Shown here: positions 1-8,294 of the stretch, in pieces
How the letters are laid out: each line of letters starts with the position of its first letter
Position numbering within the stretch: the stretch's first letter is position 1
Assembly (NCBI GenBank): GCA_964516295.1
Contig: CAZEYT010000004.1
Location: forward strand, 1 to 64,000
Length of the DNA: 64,000 nt
Direction: 5' to 3'
Origin: CAZEYT01 sp964516295
GTDB taxonomy: Bacteria; Verrucomicrobiota; Verrucomicrobiia; Chthoniobacterales; Terrimicrobiaceae
Translations under genes and position numbers: made by a program
Notes under the pieces: model-generated
Seen by the model: the letters and a program-made list of their open reading frames with translations, nothing else
Told to the model about the DNA's origin: nothing
The model's database searches: none

Positions 1-70
1 CAATCGCCACCGCTCTCTCCCGAGTCACAGCCGCCGATGCCAGAAACTGGTTTGCTTCCTGTGGCTATAG

Positions 71-96
71 TATTATTTAAACCGCTCTAAGAGCGG
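71..96 (-). terminator. Intrinsic terminator after leuB
   Basis: On the minus strand a 6-bp stem (CCGCTC/GAGCGG) with a 3-nt loop is followed by TTTAAATAAT, immediately downstream of the leuB stop codon. The stem is short and the T-run is interrupted, so it may be a moderate terminator. Bases 1-70 upstream of it hold nothing that I recognise. Confidence 0.6.
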
Positions 97-101
97 ATCA
101 T

Positions 102-1208
102 CTATCCAATCGCGTCTGCGATGGCCTTGCCCATCTCGGCGGTGCCGACGCGCTTGGTGTCCGGGGTGTGGATGTCCGCCGTGCGAAGTCCGCCGGCAAT
201 AACCTTGCGGACGGCCGTTTCGATGGCGACAGCCGGTTCTTCGAGACCGCAGGAAAACCGGAGCATCATCGCCGCGGAGAGGATCTGCGCGATGGGATTG
301 GCGATCCCCTGGCCGGCGATGTCGGGAGCCGTGCCGCCGCTCGGTTCGAACATGCCAAACCGGCGGGACCCACCCGTCGCGTCGCCCAAGCTGGCACTCG
401 GGAGCATGCCCAGTGACCCGGCGATCATGGCCATCTCATCACTCAGGATGTCTCCGAAGAGATTTTCTGCGAGAATCACGTCGAAGGCCTTCGGGTTTTT
501 GATCAGCTGCATTGCAGCGTTGTCGACGTAGAGGTGGTTGAGCGAGATCTCCGGGTAATCGCGGGCCGTCTCGGTGACCACCCGCCGCCAGAGCACGCCA
601 TTTTGGAGCACGTTCGCCTTGTCGATGGAGGTGACGCGTCCGCGGCGCTTTTTCGCCGCTTCAAAAGCGACTTTCGCAATGCGGCGGATCTCGCTCTCCC
701 AATAAACCATCGTATCGACGGCAAATTCCTCACCGCCCTCTTTTTTCAAATACTTCGGCTCGCCAAAATAAAGGCCGCCGGTGAGCTCGCGCACACAGAG
801 CACGTCAAACCCACCCTCGACCGACTTCGGGTGAAGGGGCGACGCATGGGTCAGCTCCGGCAGACAAACCGCCGGCCGCAGATTTGCGAAGAGGCCGAAG
901 TGTTTGCGAAGCGGAAGGAGGGCGGCTCGTTCGGGCTGTTCAGAAGCCGGAAGAGACTCCCATTTCGGGCCGCCGACCGACCCAAACAAAATTGCGTCCG
1001 CCTCTTCGCAGGCGGAGAGGGTTTCCGGCGGGAGGGCCCGGCCGACTTCATCAATCGCCGCGCCACCGACCAAACGCCGGTCGTAGGTCAACTCAATTGA
1101 GAATTTCTTTTGTATCCGGTCCAGCACCCGCAGGGCCTCGACCATCACCTCGGGTCCGATTCCGTCACCAGCCAGAACGGCGATGCGGAAGGAATTGTCA
1201 GAATTCAT
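102..1208 (-). CDS. leuB: 3-isopropylmalate dehydrogenase
   Basis: This enzyme oxidatively decarboxylates 3-isopropylmalate to 2-ketoisocaproate with NAD+ in cytoplasmic leucine synthesis. It has 368 residues, close to the usual 350-370. Visible family motifs are GDGIGPEV (residues 14-21), the substrate-binding arginine stretch ending in LRP (110-112), ELTGGLYFG (141-149), the catalytic lysine in DKANVL (about 197), YVDNAAMQ (227-234), and FGDILSDEMAM (251-261), whose aspartates bind the divalent metal. It lies 54 bp downstream of trpF on the same strand and is followed by a hairpin terminator, so it is probably the last gene of a trpF-leuB transcript. No leuCD genes are nearby. Confidence 0.97.
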   Translation of the reverse strand: MNSDNSFRIAVLAGDGIGPEVMVEALRVLDRIQKKFSIELTYDRRLVGGAAIDEVGRALPPETLSACEEADAILFGSVGGPKWESLPASEQPERAALLPLRKHFGLFANLRPAVCLPELTHASPLHPKSVEGGFDVLCVRELTGGLYFGEPKYLKKEGGEEFAVDTMVYWESEIRRIAKVAFEAAKKRRGRVTSIDKANVLQNGVLWRRVVTETARDYPEISLNHLYVDNAAMQLIKNPKAFDVILAENLFGDILSDEMAMIAGSLGMLPSASLGDATGGSRRFGMFEPSGGTAPDIAGQGIANPIAQILSAAMMLRFSCGLEEPAVAIETAVRKVIAGGLRTADIHTPDTKRVGTAEMGKAIADAIG

Positions 1209-1262
1209 GCGTGCTCATCTAAGCCGGAGCTCCGGCGCGAGGCAAGCCCGGCGATTTGGAGC

Positions 1263-1904
1263 CTACCCGCGGACGGCCCGAATGAACTCCCGGACGAGAT
1301 ATTCTTCCTTCTTTCCCGGCGTCAATTCCACCCCCCCGGCAACATCCACCGCATGCGGCCGGACAATCCGCACCGCCTGGCGGACATTATCGACCGTCAA
1401 ACCGCCGGCCAGGATGTAGCGGGGCCCGGGATTTGCCGCGACATAGTCGCGCACCATGTCCCAGTCCAGCCGCGTCCCTGTCCCGCCGTAGGCACCTTCC
1501 ACGAACGCGTCGAGCAGGAGATTCGGCGTTTCGTAGAGGGCCACGGATTGGAGCGAAGCCTCCGAACGCACCCGGAAAGCCTTGATCCACGGCGAAAATC
1601 CCACCCAGTCACAGAAGGTCGGCGACTCATCGCCATGATACTGGATGGCCTCAAAACACCCCGCCTCGCGAAGTTCCCGCAAAAGCTCCTCCGAAGGATT
1701 CACCACCACCGCCACCCGCGTAACCGCGTGGCCCAAATCACGAATCCACGGCAAGGCCTCCGCCGGATCCAAATAACGCTTGGATCCACGGTAAAAATTA
1801 AACCCCAGCGCGTCGGCTCCGGCCTGCTTGCACATCCGCGCATCTTCCTCACTCGTGATCCCGCAGATTTTCACCCGCACCGAGCCGGTTTCGAAAAAAT
1901 TCAT
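1263..1904 (-). CDS. trpF: Phosphoribosylanthranilate isomerase
   Basis: This enzyme performs the Amadori rearrangement of N-(5-phosphoribosyl)anthranilate in tryptophan synthesis. It is a 213-residue TIM barrel. The catalytic cysteine is in KICGIT (residues 12-17), the catalytic aspartate is in the LLLDAFVEGAYGGTG stretch, and the phosphate-binding loops LAGGL and DVAGGVE follow. The frame stays open 30 nt upstream. I chose the internal ATG because GTGAGGT lies at ribosome-binding distance before it and because the homologous region begins there. The upstream membrane-protein gene ends 26 bp before the start on the same strand. No other trp gene is in the window. Confidence 0.95.
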   Translation of the reverse strand: MNFFETGSVRVKICGITSEEDARMCKQAGADALGFNFYRGSKRYLDPAEALPWIRDLGHAVTRVAVVVNPSEELLRELREAGCFEAIQYHGDESPTFCDWVGFSPWIKAFRVRSEASLQSVALYETPNLLLDAFVEGAYGGTGTRLDWDMVRDYVAANPGPRYILAGGLTVDNVRQAVRIVRPHAVDVAGGVELTPGKKEEYLVREFIRAVRG

Positions 1905-1930
1905 GGGCGTAACCTCACACGCTGCCCGCC

Positions 1931-2350
1931 TCAACGGAGCGTGCGGGCATTGGCTTTTTTGACGGAGGGATGGTGGGTAATGACATGGACCTGTCCATCA
2001 CTCGTCCGAAAAAACGAACTAAGCAACCAGCTGACCAACCCGATGATAATCGCCCCAAAAAACGCCGGCCAAAATCCGTCGACGTGAAAAGGGGGGATCA
2101 CCGCGGAAACCAGCAGGAGCAGAAGCGCATTCACCACCAAAATAAAAAGGCCCATCGTCACGATGATAAATGGCAGGCTCAACAGCAGGAGAACCGGGCG
2201 CACGAAGGCATTGATGATGCCCAAAAGCAACGAAGCCCCCAACAACGCACTCGTGGAATCGCACTCGATCCCGGGCACGATTTTCTCCGCCACGAAGACG
2301 GCCACGGTTGTCACAACCCATCGAATCAGAAAAGCCGCCATGCCTTTCAT
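1931..2350 (-). CDS. Phage holin family 4 (YvlD-like) membrane protein
   Basis: This small integral membrane protein of 139 residues has about four hydrophobic segments. The pattern matches the Phage_holin_4_2/YvlD family: an AFLIRWVVTTVAVFVAEKIVPGI start, INAFVRPVLLLLSLP, then a glycine-leucine rich helix. Members are usually chromosomal and not phage holins, and their function is unclear. The C-terminal tail is soluble and basic. The frame is open further upstream, but family similarity starts at the MKGMAAF methionine. It probably shares a transcript with trpF, 26 bp downstream. Confidence 0.8.
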   Translation of the reverse strand: MKGMAAFLIRWVVTTVAVFVAEKIVPGIECDSTSALLGASLLLGIINAFVRPVLLLLSLPFIIVTMGLFILVVNALLLLLVSAVIPPFHVDGFWPAFFGAIIIGLVSWLLSSFFRTSDGQVHVITHHPSVKKANARTLR

Positions 2351-2424
2351 GCTATTTTTGCATGCACTTTTTTGAAGATTTATTTTGCATGGCGCGCGAA
2401 TAGGGAGTGAACAATTCCCGGGCC

Positions 2425-2820
2425 ATGCCAAAGAAAACTTCCGATTCCGACAAGAAGCCGAAAGAAAAGAAGGCCGCCAAAAAGAAGCTCGCCAAGGTTG
2501 TCCACACCGCCGAAGAGCCGACCACGCCCACGGCCGTGTTACCGCCACTTCCCGTCATGGTACCCGCCCCCACAGCGACCGCCACCCCGGCCGCTCCTCT
2601 GAAAAAGGCCCCGGCCACGAAAAAGGCAGCTCCGAAGGTCAAAACCGTCGCCAAGCGCAAGCCCGCCCCGGCCCCCATCGTCCTCTCGAACGACGACATC
2701 GCCCTTCGCGCCTATTACATCGCCGAACGTCGCCAAAAAATGGGGTGGCCGGGTGACTCCACCAGCGACTGGGTCGAGGCCGAAAGCCAACTCCGCGGCG
2801 AGGCTGCCAAGGCCCGCTGA
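2425..2820 (+). CDS. DUF2934 protein with histone H1-like Lys/Ala/Pro-rich N-terminus
   Basis: This protein has 131 residues. The first 85 or so are a low-complexity Lys/Ala/Pro tract (KKPKEKKAAKKKLAK, then APTATATPAAPLKKAPATKK) typical of disordered nucleic-acid-binding tails. Residues about 90-125 (DDIALRAYYIAERRQKMGW, then DWVEAESQL) match the DUF2934 domain, a short helical unit of unknown function. It may be a nucleoid-associated protein, by composition only. A GTG start 18 nt upstream is possible; AGGGAG lies next to it but is poorly spaced for either start. The gene is divergent from the holin-like gene and upstream of the metal-importer operon. Confidence 0.75.
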   Translation: MPKKTSDSDKKPKEKKAAKKKLAKVVHTAEEPTTPTAVLPPLPVMVPAPTATATPAAPLKKAPATKKAAPKVKTVAKRKPAPAPIVLSNDDIALRAYYIAERRQKMGWPGDSTSDWVEAESQLRGEAAKAR

Positions 2821-2853
2821 CTTTTCCTTCACGACCCGCCCAGAAAATTTCTT

Positions 2854-2881
2854 TTGTAAAGAAGTTAGTCCATGCTAATAT
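2854..2881 (+). promoter_or_regulatory. Probable promoter with DtxR/MntR-like dyad before the metal importer
   Basis: TTGTAA (2854-2859) and TAATAT (2876-2881) with a 16-bp spacer form a plausible sigma-70 type promoter. A perfect 4+4 dyad TTAG-N6-CTAA (2865-2878) overlaps the spacer and -10 box. It resembles the core of DtxR/IdeR/MntR operators, which would suit metal-dependent repression of the operon starting at 2891. The third gene of that operon carries a DtxR-like domain. No binding evidence exists; this is pattern only. Confidence 0.5.
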
Positions 2882-2890
2882 TGTTTTCCG

Positions 2891-3820
2891 ATGAAAACAT
2901 TTTTCGGAATTCTCGGATATCTGGGACTGGCGGTTGGAATTCACGCCGCACCGGTGAATGTGGTCGCCACGACGGGCATGGTCGCAGACCTTGTGCGAAA
3001 CGTCGGAGGAGACCGGGTCGCGGTGACGGCGCTCATCGGTGAAGGAGTTGATCCGCATTTGTTCAAACCCACCCGCGACGATGTCGCCAAGCTCTTGAAG
3101 GCCGATGTCGTCTTCTACAACGGACTGCACCTGGAGGGCAAATTGGAGGATATTTTCAAAAAAGTCGCGGAGCGGGGATCCCGCGTCGAAGCCATCTCAT
3201 CCGGAATCGACCCCTCGCGATTGATTTCAGAAAACGGGCATCCGGACCCGCACATCTGGATGGATCCCGTGCTATGGGCCGAGTGCATTCCGGTCGTCCA
3301 GACCGTGCTCACCGAGAAAGACCCCGAGGGTCGCGAAACGTTTGCCACACGGGCCACCAACTACCGCGAAGAGCTTCTCGCGCTCGACGCGTATGCGAAA
3401 AAATCCATCAGCTCGATCCCGGAAGAACAACGCGTGCTCATCACCGCCCACGATGCCTTCCATTACCTCGCCCGGGCGACTGGACTCACCGTTCTCGGCG
3501 TGCAAGGCATCAGCACCGAGTCGGAAGCGGGCGTGGCCGACATCAATCGCCTCGTTGACGAGGTCGTGAAGCGGAAAATCCCGGCCGTGTTTGTCGAATC
3601 CAGCGTGCCGGACAAAAATGTCCGCGCCGTCATGGAAGGCGCCGCCGCCCGCGGTCACACCCTGCGCCTCGGCGGAGAACTTTTTTCAGATGCCATGGGA
3701 GCCACGGGGACGTATGAAGGAACCTACATCGGCATGATTGATCACAACATCACGACCATGACGCGCGCGTTGGGCGGCAATGCTCCCGAGCGGGGCATGG
3801 CGGACCGGCTCTCGCCATGA
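2891..3820 (+). CDS. Metal ABC transporter substrate-binding protein (ZnuA/TroA/MntC family)
   Basis: This is the periplasmic metal-binding component of a Mn/Zn/Fe ABC importer (cluster A-I), 309 residues. An N-terminal hydrophobic signal peptide ends around the HAAPV site near residue 20. The expected metal ligands are visible: His in GVDPHLFKP, His in DPHIWMDP, His in the ITAHDAFHY segment, and Asp in the LFSDAMG segment near the C-terminus. There is no long His-rich loop, which is more typical of Mn/Fe than ZnuA proteins, but the metal cannot be fixed from sequence. The stop overlaps the next start (ATGA), so it is the first gene of a four-gene operon. Confidence 0.92.
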   Translation: MKTFFGILGYLGLAVGIHAAPVNVVATTGMVADLVRNVGGDRVAVTALIGEGVDPHLFKPTRDDVAKLLKADVVFYNGLHLEGKLEDIFKKVAERGSRVEAISSGIDPSRLISENGHPDPHIWMDPVLWAECIPVVQTVLTEKDPEGRETFATRATNYREELLALDAYAKKSISSIPEEQRVLITAHDAFHYLARATGLTVLGVQGISTESEAGVADINRLVDEVVKRKIPAVFVESSVPDKNVRAVMEGAAARGHTLRLGGELFSDAMGATGTYEGTYIGMIDHNITTMTRALGGNAPERGMADRLSP

Positions 3821-4587
3821 ACGAGCCGCCCCTTCAGGTGCGGTCTCTGAATGTCGCCTACCAGCGCAAGTTGGTCCTGTGGGATGTCGACCTCTCGATC
3901 CGTGCCGGAAAAACAACCGCGATTGTCGGACCGAACGGAGCCGGGAAAAGCACGTTGATCAAGGCCGCGCTCGGACTCCTTCCGTCCGCATCGGGCGAGG
4001 TTCTATTTTTCGGCAGACCCTACCGCGAATCCCGACCTCGTGTCGCCTATGTGCCGCAGCGGGAAAGTGTCGACTGGGATTTCCCGGTCAGCGCGCGGGA
4101 TGTCGTGGCCATGGGACTGTATCGCCGGATCGGATGGTGCCTGCCCGTCCGGTCCAAACATCGCAAACTCGCCGAGGACGCGCTCGCGGACGTGGGTCTC
4201 GGCGATTTCGCCCGCCGACAAATCAGCCAGCTTTCCGGCGGACAGCAGCAGCGGGTTTTTCTGGCCCGCGCTCTCGCGCAAAAGGCGGATCTTTATCTCA
4301 TGGACGAGCCGTTCGCCAGTGTCGATGCGGCCACCGAGCAGGCGATTCTCGAAGTGCTCCGCCGTCTCCAGCAGGAAGGCCGCACCGTGGCCTGTGTTCA
4401 TCATGACCTCGACACCGTCTCGGAATACTTCGATGACGTGGTGCTTCTGAACATGCGCGTCGTGGCTTCGGGGGCCGTCTCGGAGGTCTTCAACCGCGAA
4501 AATTTGCGAAAAACCTATGGCGCGCGCCTCGCGCTTCTGGATGAAGCCGTCGCTGATCTGTCGCGTCGAAGCGGTCCCGTCCGCTGA
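3817..4587 (+). CDS. Metal ABC transporter ATP-binding protein
   Basis: This cytoplasmic ATPase of 256 residues energises the metal importer. The Walker A motif GPNGAGKST, the signature LSGGQQQR, the Walker B motif LYLMDEPFASVD and the H-loop VHHD are all present in order. Closest family: ZnuC/MntB/TroB-type (COG1121). It overlaps the binding-protein gene by 4 bp and is followed 6 bp later by the permease, consistent with translational coupling. Confidence 0.95.
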   Translation: MNEPPLQVRSLNVAYQRKLVLWDVDLSIRAGKTTAIVGPNGAGKSTLIKAALGLLPSASGEVLFFGRPYRESRPRVAYVPQRESVDWDFPVSARDVVAMGLYRRIGWCLPVRSKHRKLAEDALADVGLGDFARRQISQLSGGQQQRVFLARALAQKADLYLMDEPFASVDAATEQAILEVLRRLQQEGRTVACVHHDLDTVSEYFDDVVLLNMRVVASGAVSEVFNRENLRKTYGARLALLDEAVADLSRRSGPVR

Positions 4588-4593
4588 CCCGCC

Positions 4594-5922
4594 ATGGAAA
4601 CTCTCTGGCGTCTCTTTTCCCTCCAGGATTACAACACCCGCATCGTCCTCGCCGGAGCCTGCGTGTTCGGGGCGGCTGCCGGGTTGGTGGGGACGTTTTT
4701 GCTCCTGCGCCGGAGGTCGCTTTTGGGGGATACCCTCGGCCATGCCACGCTTCCGGGGGTCGCCGCAGCCTTTCTGGTGGCCGAAGCGCTTGGCGCGGCG
4801 GGAAAATCGCTCCCGGTTCTTTTGACCGGAGCGGCCCTTTCCGGCATCGCGGGCATGGTCGCCGTGCTTCTCATCCGACGCTTCAGCCACATCAAAGATG
4901 ATGCGGCACTTGCCATCGTACTCAGCGTTTTCTTCGGAGCCGGCGTCACGCTCCTCACCGCCGTGCAACAACTCCCCGGTGGCAATGCGGCGGGATTGGA
5001 TCATTTTATCTACGGAAAAACGGCGTCCATGACGGCGGCTGACGCCTGGTTCATTTTTCTCGCCTCACTTCTTGTGTTTGTGGTGTGCGTCGCGCTTTTC
5101 AAGGAATTTGCTCTCCTGTGTTTTGACGAAGGCTACGCCAACGCCGCCGGGTGGCCGGTCCGATGGCTGGATGTCGGTCTCATGGCACTGGTGGTCGTGG
5201 TCACGGTGGTGGGGCTTCAGGCCGTTGGTCTTTTGCTCGTGGTCGCCCTGCTCGTCATGCCCCCGGCGGCGGCGCGGTTTTGGAGCGACCGGCTCGGAGC
5301 GATGGCGGCGGTCGCAGCCCTTTTCGGCTTTCTCAGCGCAGGAGCCGGCGTCGCGGTGAGCGCCATCTGGCCGCGCATGCCGACCGGGGCGCTCATTGTC
5401 CTCTGCGCCGCTGTGCTGTTCGGGATCAGTTTCATCTTCGGCAGTCGACGGGGCCTCTTGATCCGTTCGCAAAACGACCGCCGCGCCTCCGCCACGCTCC
5501 GGAGAGAACACCTGCTCCGGGCCATCTACGAATGTGCCGAAATCCATGCCTTCCCTTCGGCCGAACAACCCGTCCCCCTCGCTCATCTCTTGGAAAAACG
5601 CCCGTGGAAAACCAAGGCCCTCGAGCGGGAAATCGAGCGTCAAGCAGATGCCGGTCTCGTAGCCACGTCGGTCTCGGGCGACCAAGTCCGCCTCACCGCC
5701 CGCGGGTTCGCCGAAGCACGACGTCTCGTTCGAAATCACCGTCTCTGGGAACTCTACCTTCTCCACCACGCCGATGTGGCCCCGGGCCGCGTGGATCGCG
5801 ACGCCGATCTCATCGAACACGTCCTCGATCCCCGGCTCGTCGATGAGCTGGAGGATCTCCTCGACGCCAATCGACGCCAGACCTTTGTACCGCTCAATCC
5901 GGAAAAACTGTCGCCGCCATGA
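4594..5922 (+). CDS. Metal ABC permease fused to a C-terminal DtxR/MntR-like domain
   Basis: This protein has 442 residues. Residues 1-285 are an ABC-3 family permease with about eight membrane helices and the SLLGDTLGHATLPG coupling signature (42-55). Residues about 303-375 look like a winged-helix DNA-binding unit (LLRAIYECAEIH, LTARGFAEARRLV). Residues 380-411 match the metal-binding/dimerisation helices of DtxR/MntR, with RNHRLWELYLLHHADVAP followed by DADLIEHVL. The fusion could tether a metal sensor to the transporter, or regulate importer activity instead of transcription. Similar fusions are known in Bacteroidetes and Planctomycetes relatives. It overlaps the next permease by 4 bp. 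Confidence 0.9.
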   Translation: METLWRLFSLQDYNTRIVLAGACVFGAAAGLVGTFLLLRRRSLLGDTLGHATLPGVAAAFLVAEALGAAGKSLPVLLTGAALSGIAGMVAVLLIRRFSHIKDDAALAIVLSVFFGAGVTLLTAVQQLPGGNAAGLDHFIYGKTASMTAADAWFIFLASLLVFVVCVALFKEFALLCFDEGYANAAGWPVRWLDVGLMALVVVVTVVGLQAVGLLLVVALLVMPPAAARFWSDRLGAMAAVAALFGFLSAGAGVAVSAIWPRMPTGALIVLCAAVLFGISFIFGSRRGLLIRSQNDRRASATLRREHLLRAIYECAEIHAFPSAEQPVPLAHLLEKRPWKTKALEREIERQADAGLVATSVSGDQVRLTARGFAEARRLVRNHRLWELYLLHHADVAPGRVDRDADLIEHVLDPRLVDELEDLLDANRRQTFVPLNPEKLSPP

Positions 5923-6821
5923 TTTGGACCGAGATCGATACATGGATTGTTGTCACCGGTGCGCTTATCTCCATGGCCTGTGCCGTTCCGGGCGTTTTTC
6001 TCCTCCTCAACAAACAGAGCATGCTCGGCGATGCCATCAGCCACGCTGTCCTTCCGGGGCTCGCCATTGCATTTCTTATCTCCGGGACGCGCGATCCCCT
6101 TCCAATGTTTGTCGGAGCGGTTGCCGCCGGACTGTTCACTGGCGTTCTCACCGAAATCATTCACCGGCGCGGACGCGTCGACTCGGGAGCCGCCCTCGGC
6201 GTCGTCTTTTGCAGCCTGTTTGCGCTCGGTCTGGTGCTCATCCGCCTCGCGGCGGATCGTGTGGATCTCGATCCGAATTGCGTGCTCTATGGCTCCATCG
6301 AAACGGCCGTCATTGATTCCGGTCTCGTTCCGCGCATCGCCTGGCTTTCCGGCGGCATGCTCGCTGCCAACCTTCTCCTCGCCGGGCTTTTCTACAAAGA
6401 ACTGCGGATCTCGGCTTTCGATCCCGCGCTCTCCACGTCGCTCGGAATCCCCGCTCGTTGGATGCAACACGGACTCACCATCGTCACGGCCATGACGACC
6501 GTCGTGGCTTTCGAAAGCGTCGGCAGCATTCTCGTCATCGCCATGCTGATCGTCCCCGGTGCCACGGCGCTGCTCCTCAGCCACCGGCTTAGCATTGTGC
6601 TTGCCCTCAGCCTCGCCGTAGCCGCCGGCTCGGCGGGACTCGGACACCTCGCAGCGATCTCGCTCGTCCCCGGCTTCCTGGCAGGCATCCTCGGAATTCC
6701 ATCGCTGGGAGCTGTCAGCTCGGCAGGCATGATGGCCGCCTTCTCCGGAATCGCGTTCTTTGTCGTTCTCGCCGTGGTGAGCCTCGCCAGTCGTCGCGAA
6801 TCCAAACCCGACGAGACCTGA
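5919..6821 (+). CDS. Second metal ABC permease
   Basis: This ABC-3 family membrane protein has 300 residues, eight to nine predicted helices and the signature MLGDAISHAVLPGLA near residues 34-48. It pairs with the preceding DtxR-fused permease, presumably as the two transmembrane halves of one importer, as in MntC/MntD systems. It lacks the regulatory domain and ends with a short hydrophilic tail. It overlaps the upstream gene by 4 bp and is the last gene of the operon. The convergent LpxH-like gene ends 1 bp beyond its stop, leaving no room for a separate terminator. Confidence 0.93.
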   Translation: MIWTEIDTWIVVTGALISMACAVPGVFLLLNKQSMLGDAISHAVLPGLAIAFLISGTRDPLPMFVGAVAAGLFTGVLTEIIHRRGRVDSGAALGVVFCSLFALGLVLIRLAADRVDLDPNCVLYGSIETAVIDSGLVPRIAWLSGGMLAANLLLAGLFYKELRISAFDPALSTSLGIPARWMQHGLTIVTAMTTVVAFESVGSILVIAMLIVPGATALLLSHRLSIVLALSLAVAAGSAGLGHLAAISLVPGFLAGILGIPSLGAVSSAGMMAAFSGIAFFVVLAVVSLASRRESKPDET

Positions 6822-6822
6822 T

Positions 6823-7596
6823 TCAGGCGCGAACCGCCTCAACGCGCTCAACGTCGCGGAGAACCGCTCCTTCGCCCGGGTGGATGAGTTCCATCCGCCC
6901 ATCGTAATGCTCAACGATGGCCGAGCACGATTCCACCCAATCCCCCGTATTGAAATACTCGGTGCCATCGATGGTCCGGACCGACGCGGTATGAATGTGT
7001 CCGCAGAGCACGCCGTCCACATCGTATTCCCGTGCATAGCGCACCACGGATTCCTCGAACTGGCCGATAAAGCTCACCACGTTTTTGACCTCGGCTTTCA
7101 CGTAGGCGCTGAGCGACCACGGTTTGAAACCGAGCGCCCGCCGTGCAAAATTCACCACGCCATTGCACCGCAAAAGCAACGTATACCCGATATCTCCGAC
7201 ATGCGCGAGCCAACCGAGATTTTGAACCACCGTGTCCAGCTCGTGACCGTGCATTACCAGAATCCGCCTTCCATCGGCCGTGGTATGAATGGCGTTCTCC
7301 TGAAGGCTCACACTGGCATACGCCCCAAGAAATCCCGCGAGAAACTCGTCATGGTTTCCCGGAATGTAAATCACCTCCGTGCCCTTGCGTCCCTTGCGCA
7401 GAATTTTCTGGATCACGTCGTTGTGCTCCTGCGGCCAGAAGATCCCGCGCCGCAGAGCCCAGATGTCAACGAGATCGCCGACGAGATAAAGCGTCTCAAA
7501 TTCCGCCTCTTTCAGAAATTCGAGCAAGGCGGCGGCCTGGCTTCCCCTCGTGCCGAGGTGAACGTCCGAGATCCATCCGGTTCGATAGTATTTCAT
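6823..7596 (-). CDS. LpxH-like metallophosphoesterase (UDP-2,3-diacylglucosamine diphosphatase family)
   Basis: This binuclear metallophosphoesterase has 257 residues. The metal-binding blocks are intact: SDVHLG (10-15), GDLVD (40-44), GNHDE (80-84), VMHGHELD near 115, and GHIHTAS near 200. The overall pattern fits the UDP-2,3-diacylglucosamine hydrolase family that converts UDP-diacylglucosamine to lipid X in lipid A synthesis, and an outer membrane is implied by other genes here. A general phosphoesterase role cannot be excluded. It is divergent from the NusG-like gene and ends 1 bp from the metal permease stop. Confidence 0.8.
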   Translation of the reverse strand: MKYYRTGWISDVHLGTRGSQAAALLEFLKEAEFETLYLVGDLVDIWALRRGIFWPQEHNDVIQKILRKGRKGTEVIYIPGNHDEFLAGFLGAYASVSLQENAIHTTADGRRILVMHGHELDTVVQNLGWLAHVGDIGYTLLLRCNGVVNFARRALGFKPWSLSAYVKAEVKNVVSFIGQFEESVVRYAREYDVDGVLCGHIHTASVRTIDGTEYFNTGDWVESCSAIVEHYDGRMELIHPGEGAVLRDVERVEAVRA

Positions 7597-7649
7597 CTGG
7601 TTTTTTCACAAGTTATTCACCGCAGGCAGATCGTTGAAAAATGGGAAAA

Positions 7650-7667
7650 TGTGACGATTTCGACACA
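7650..7667. promoter_or_regulatory. Imperfect 18-bp dyad between lpxH-like and nusG-like genes
   Basis: TGTGACGATTTCGACACA is palindromic at 14 of 18 positions (TGTGnCGA-nn-TCGnCACA). It sits in the 121-bp divergent intergenic region, 50 bp before the NusG-like start. The spacing resembles operators of dimeric helix-turn-helix regulators such as CRP/FNR types, but no regulator can be named. Confidence 0.3.
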
Positions 7668-7717
7668 TTCCAACAGGCTTGCCTTGGACAGCAAATTCGC
7701 CACGATGTCCGACCTTC

Positions 7718-8263
7718 ATGAGTGACGCTCCCGTTGAACCCCAGTGGTATTGCATCAAATGTCGCCCCCGCCAGGAGCAGGTGGCACGCCGCTGGCTGGC
7801 CAAGGAAGGCCTCGTCGAGGTCTTCTGCCCCTTGGTTCGCTTTGAGCGCGCCCGCGCCTCCGGAAAAGTTCGCGTCACCGAGGCGATGTTTCCCGGCTAC
7901 CTTTTCGGCCGCTTCCACTTTGCCGAGCTCCACCGCCAGGTCCGCGCCGCCAATGGCGTTTCGACCATCGTGTCCTTCGGCGGCGAACCCGCCATCGTCG
8001 CTCCCGAGATCATCACAGAACTCCGCGCCATGGTCTCCAGCGGCGAACTTGTGGAGATTCCCGCCACGATTCAGCCGGGCGAGGAAGTCAGCGTTATTGA
8101 AGGACCGTTCTGCGGCATCCGGGCCGTTGTCACCCAGGTCCTCCCGGCCCGCGCCCGCGTGAAGGTTCTCCTCGAACTCCTCGGCATCGAACGCGAAGTC
8201 GAAATCTCCGAATCCTCCGTCCTCCCCGACTTCGACCATCCGCTCGTCCACAAGGCCGATTGA
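7718..8263 (+). CDS. NusG/RfaH-like transcription elongation factor
   Basis: This is a specialised NusG paralogue of 181 residues. The N-terminal NGN domain starts at WYCIKCRPRQE and includes the MFPGYLFGRF core. The C-terminal KOW-type beta barrel starts near PGEEVSVIEGPFCG. Such paralogues (RfaH, UpxY, LoaP) usually antiterminate long surface-polysaccharide or secondary-metabolite operons. No such operon is adjacent here, so the target is unknown. A TTG 39 nt upstream would add 13 non-conserved residues; I chose the ATG at the domain boundary. Confidence 0.88.
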   Translation: MSDAPVEPQWYCIKCRPRQEQVARRWLAKEGLVEVFCPLVRFERARASGKVRVTEAMFPGYLFGRFHFAELHRQVRAANGVSTIVSFGGEPAIVAPEIITELRAMVSSGELVEIPATIQPGEEVSVIEGPFCGIRAVVTQVLPARARVKVLLELLGIEREVEISESSVLPDFDHPLVHKAD

Positions 8264-8294
8264 CGAAAACAATCACGTCGGCAAAATGCTGACC

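Noticed and set aside
1931..2350. Reading the holin-family gene as a phage lysis gene
   Set aside because: No endolysin or phage genes nearby; the YvlD-like form is common on chromosomes.
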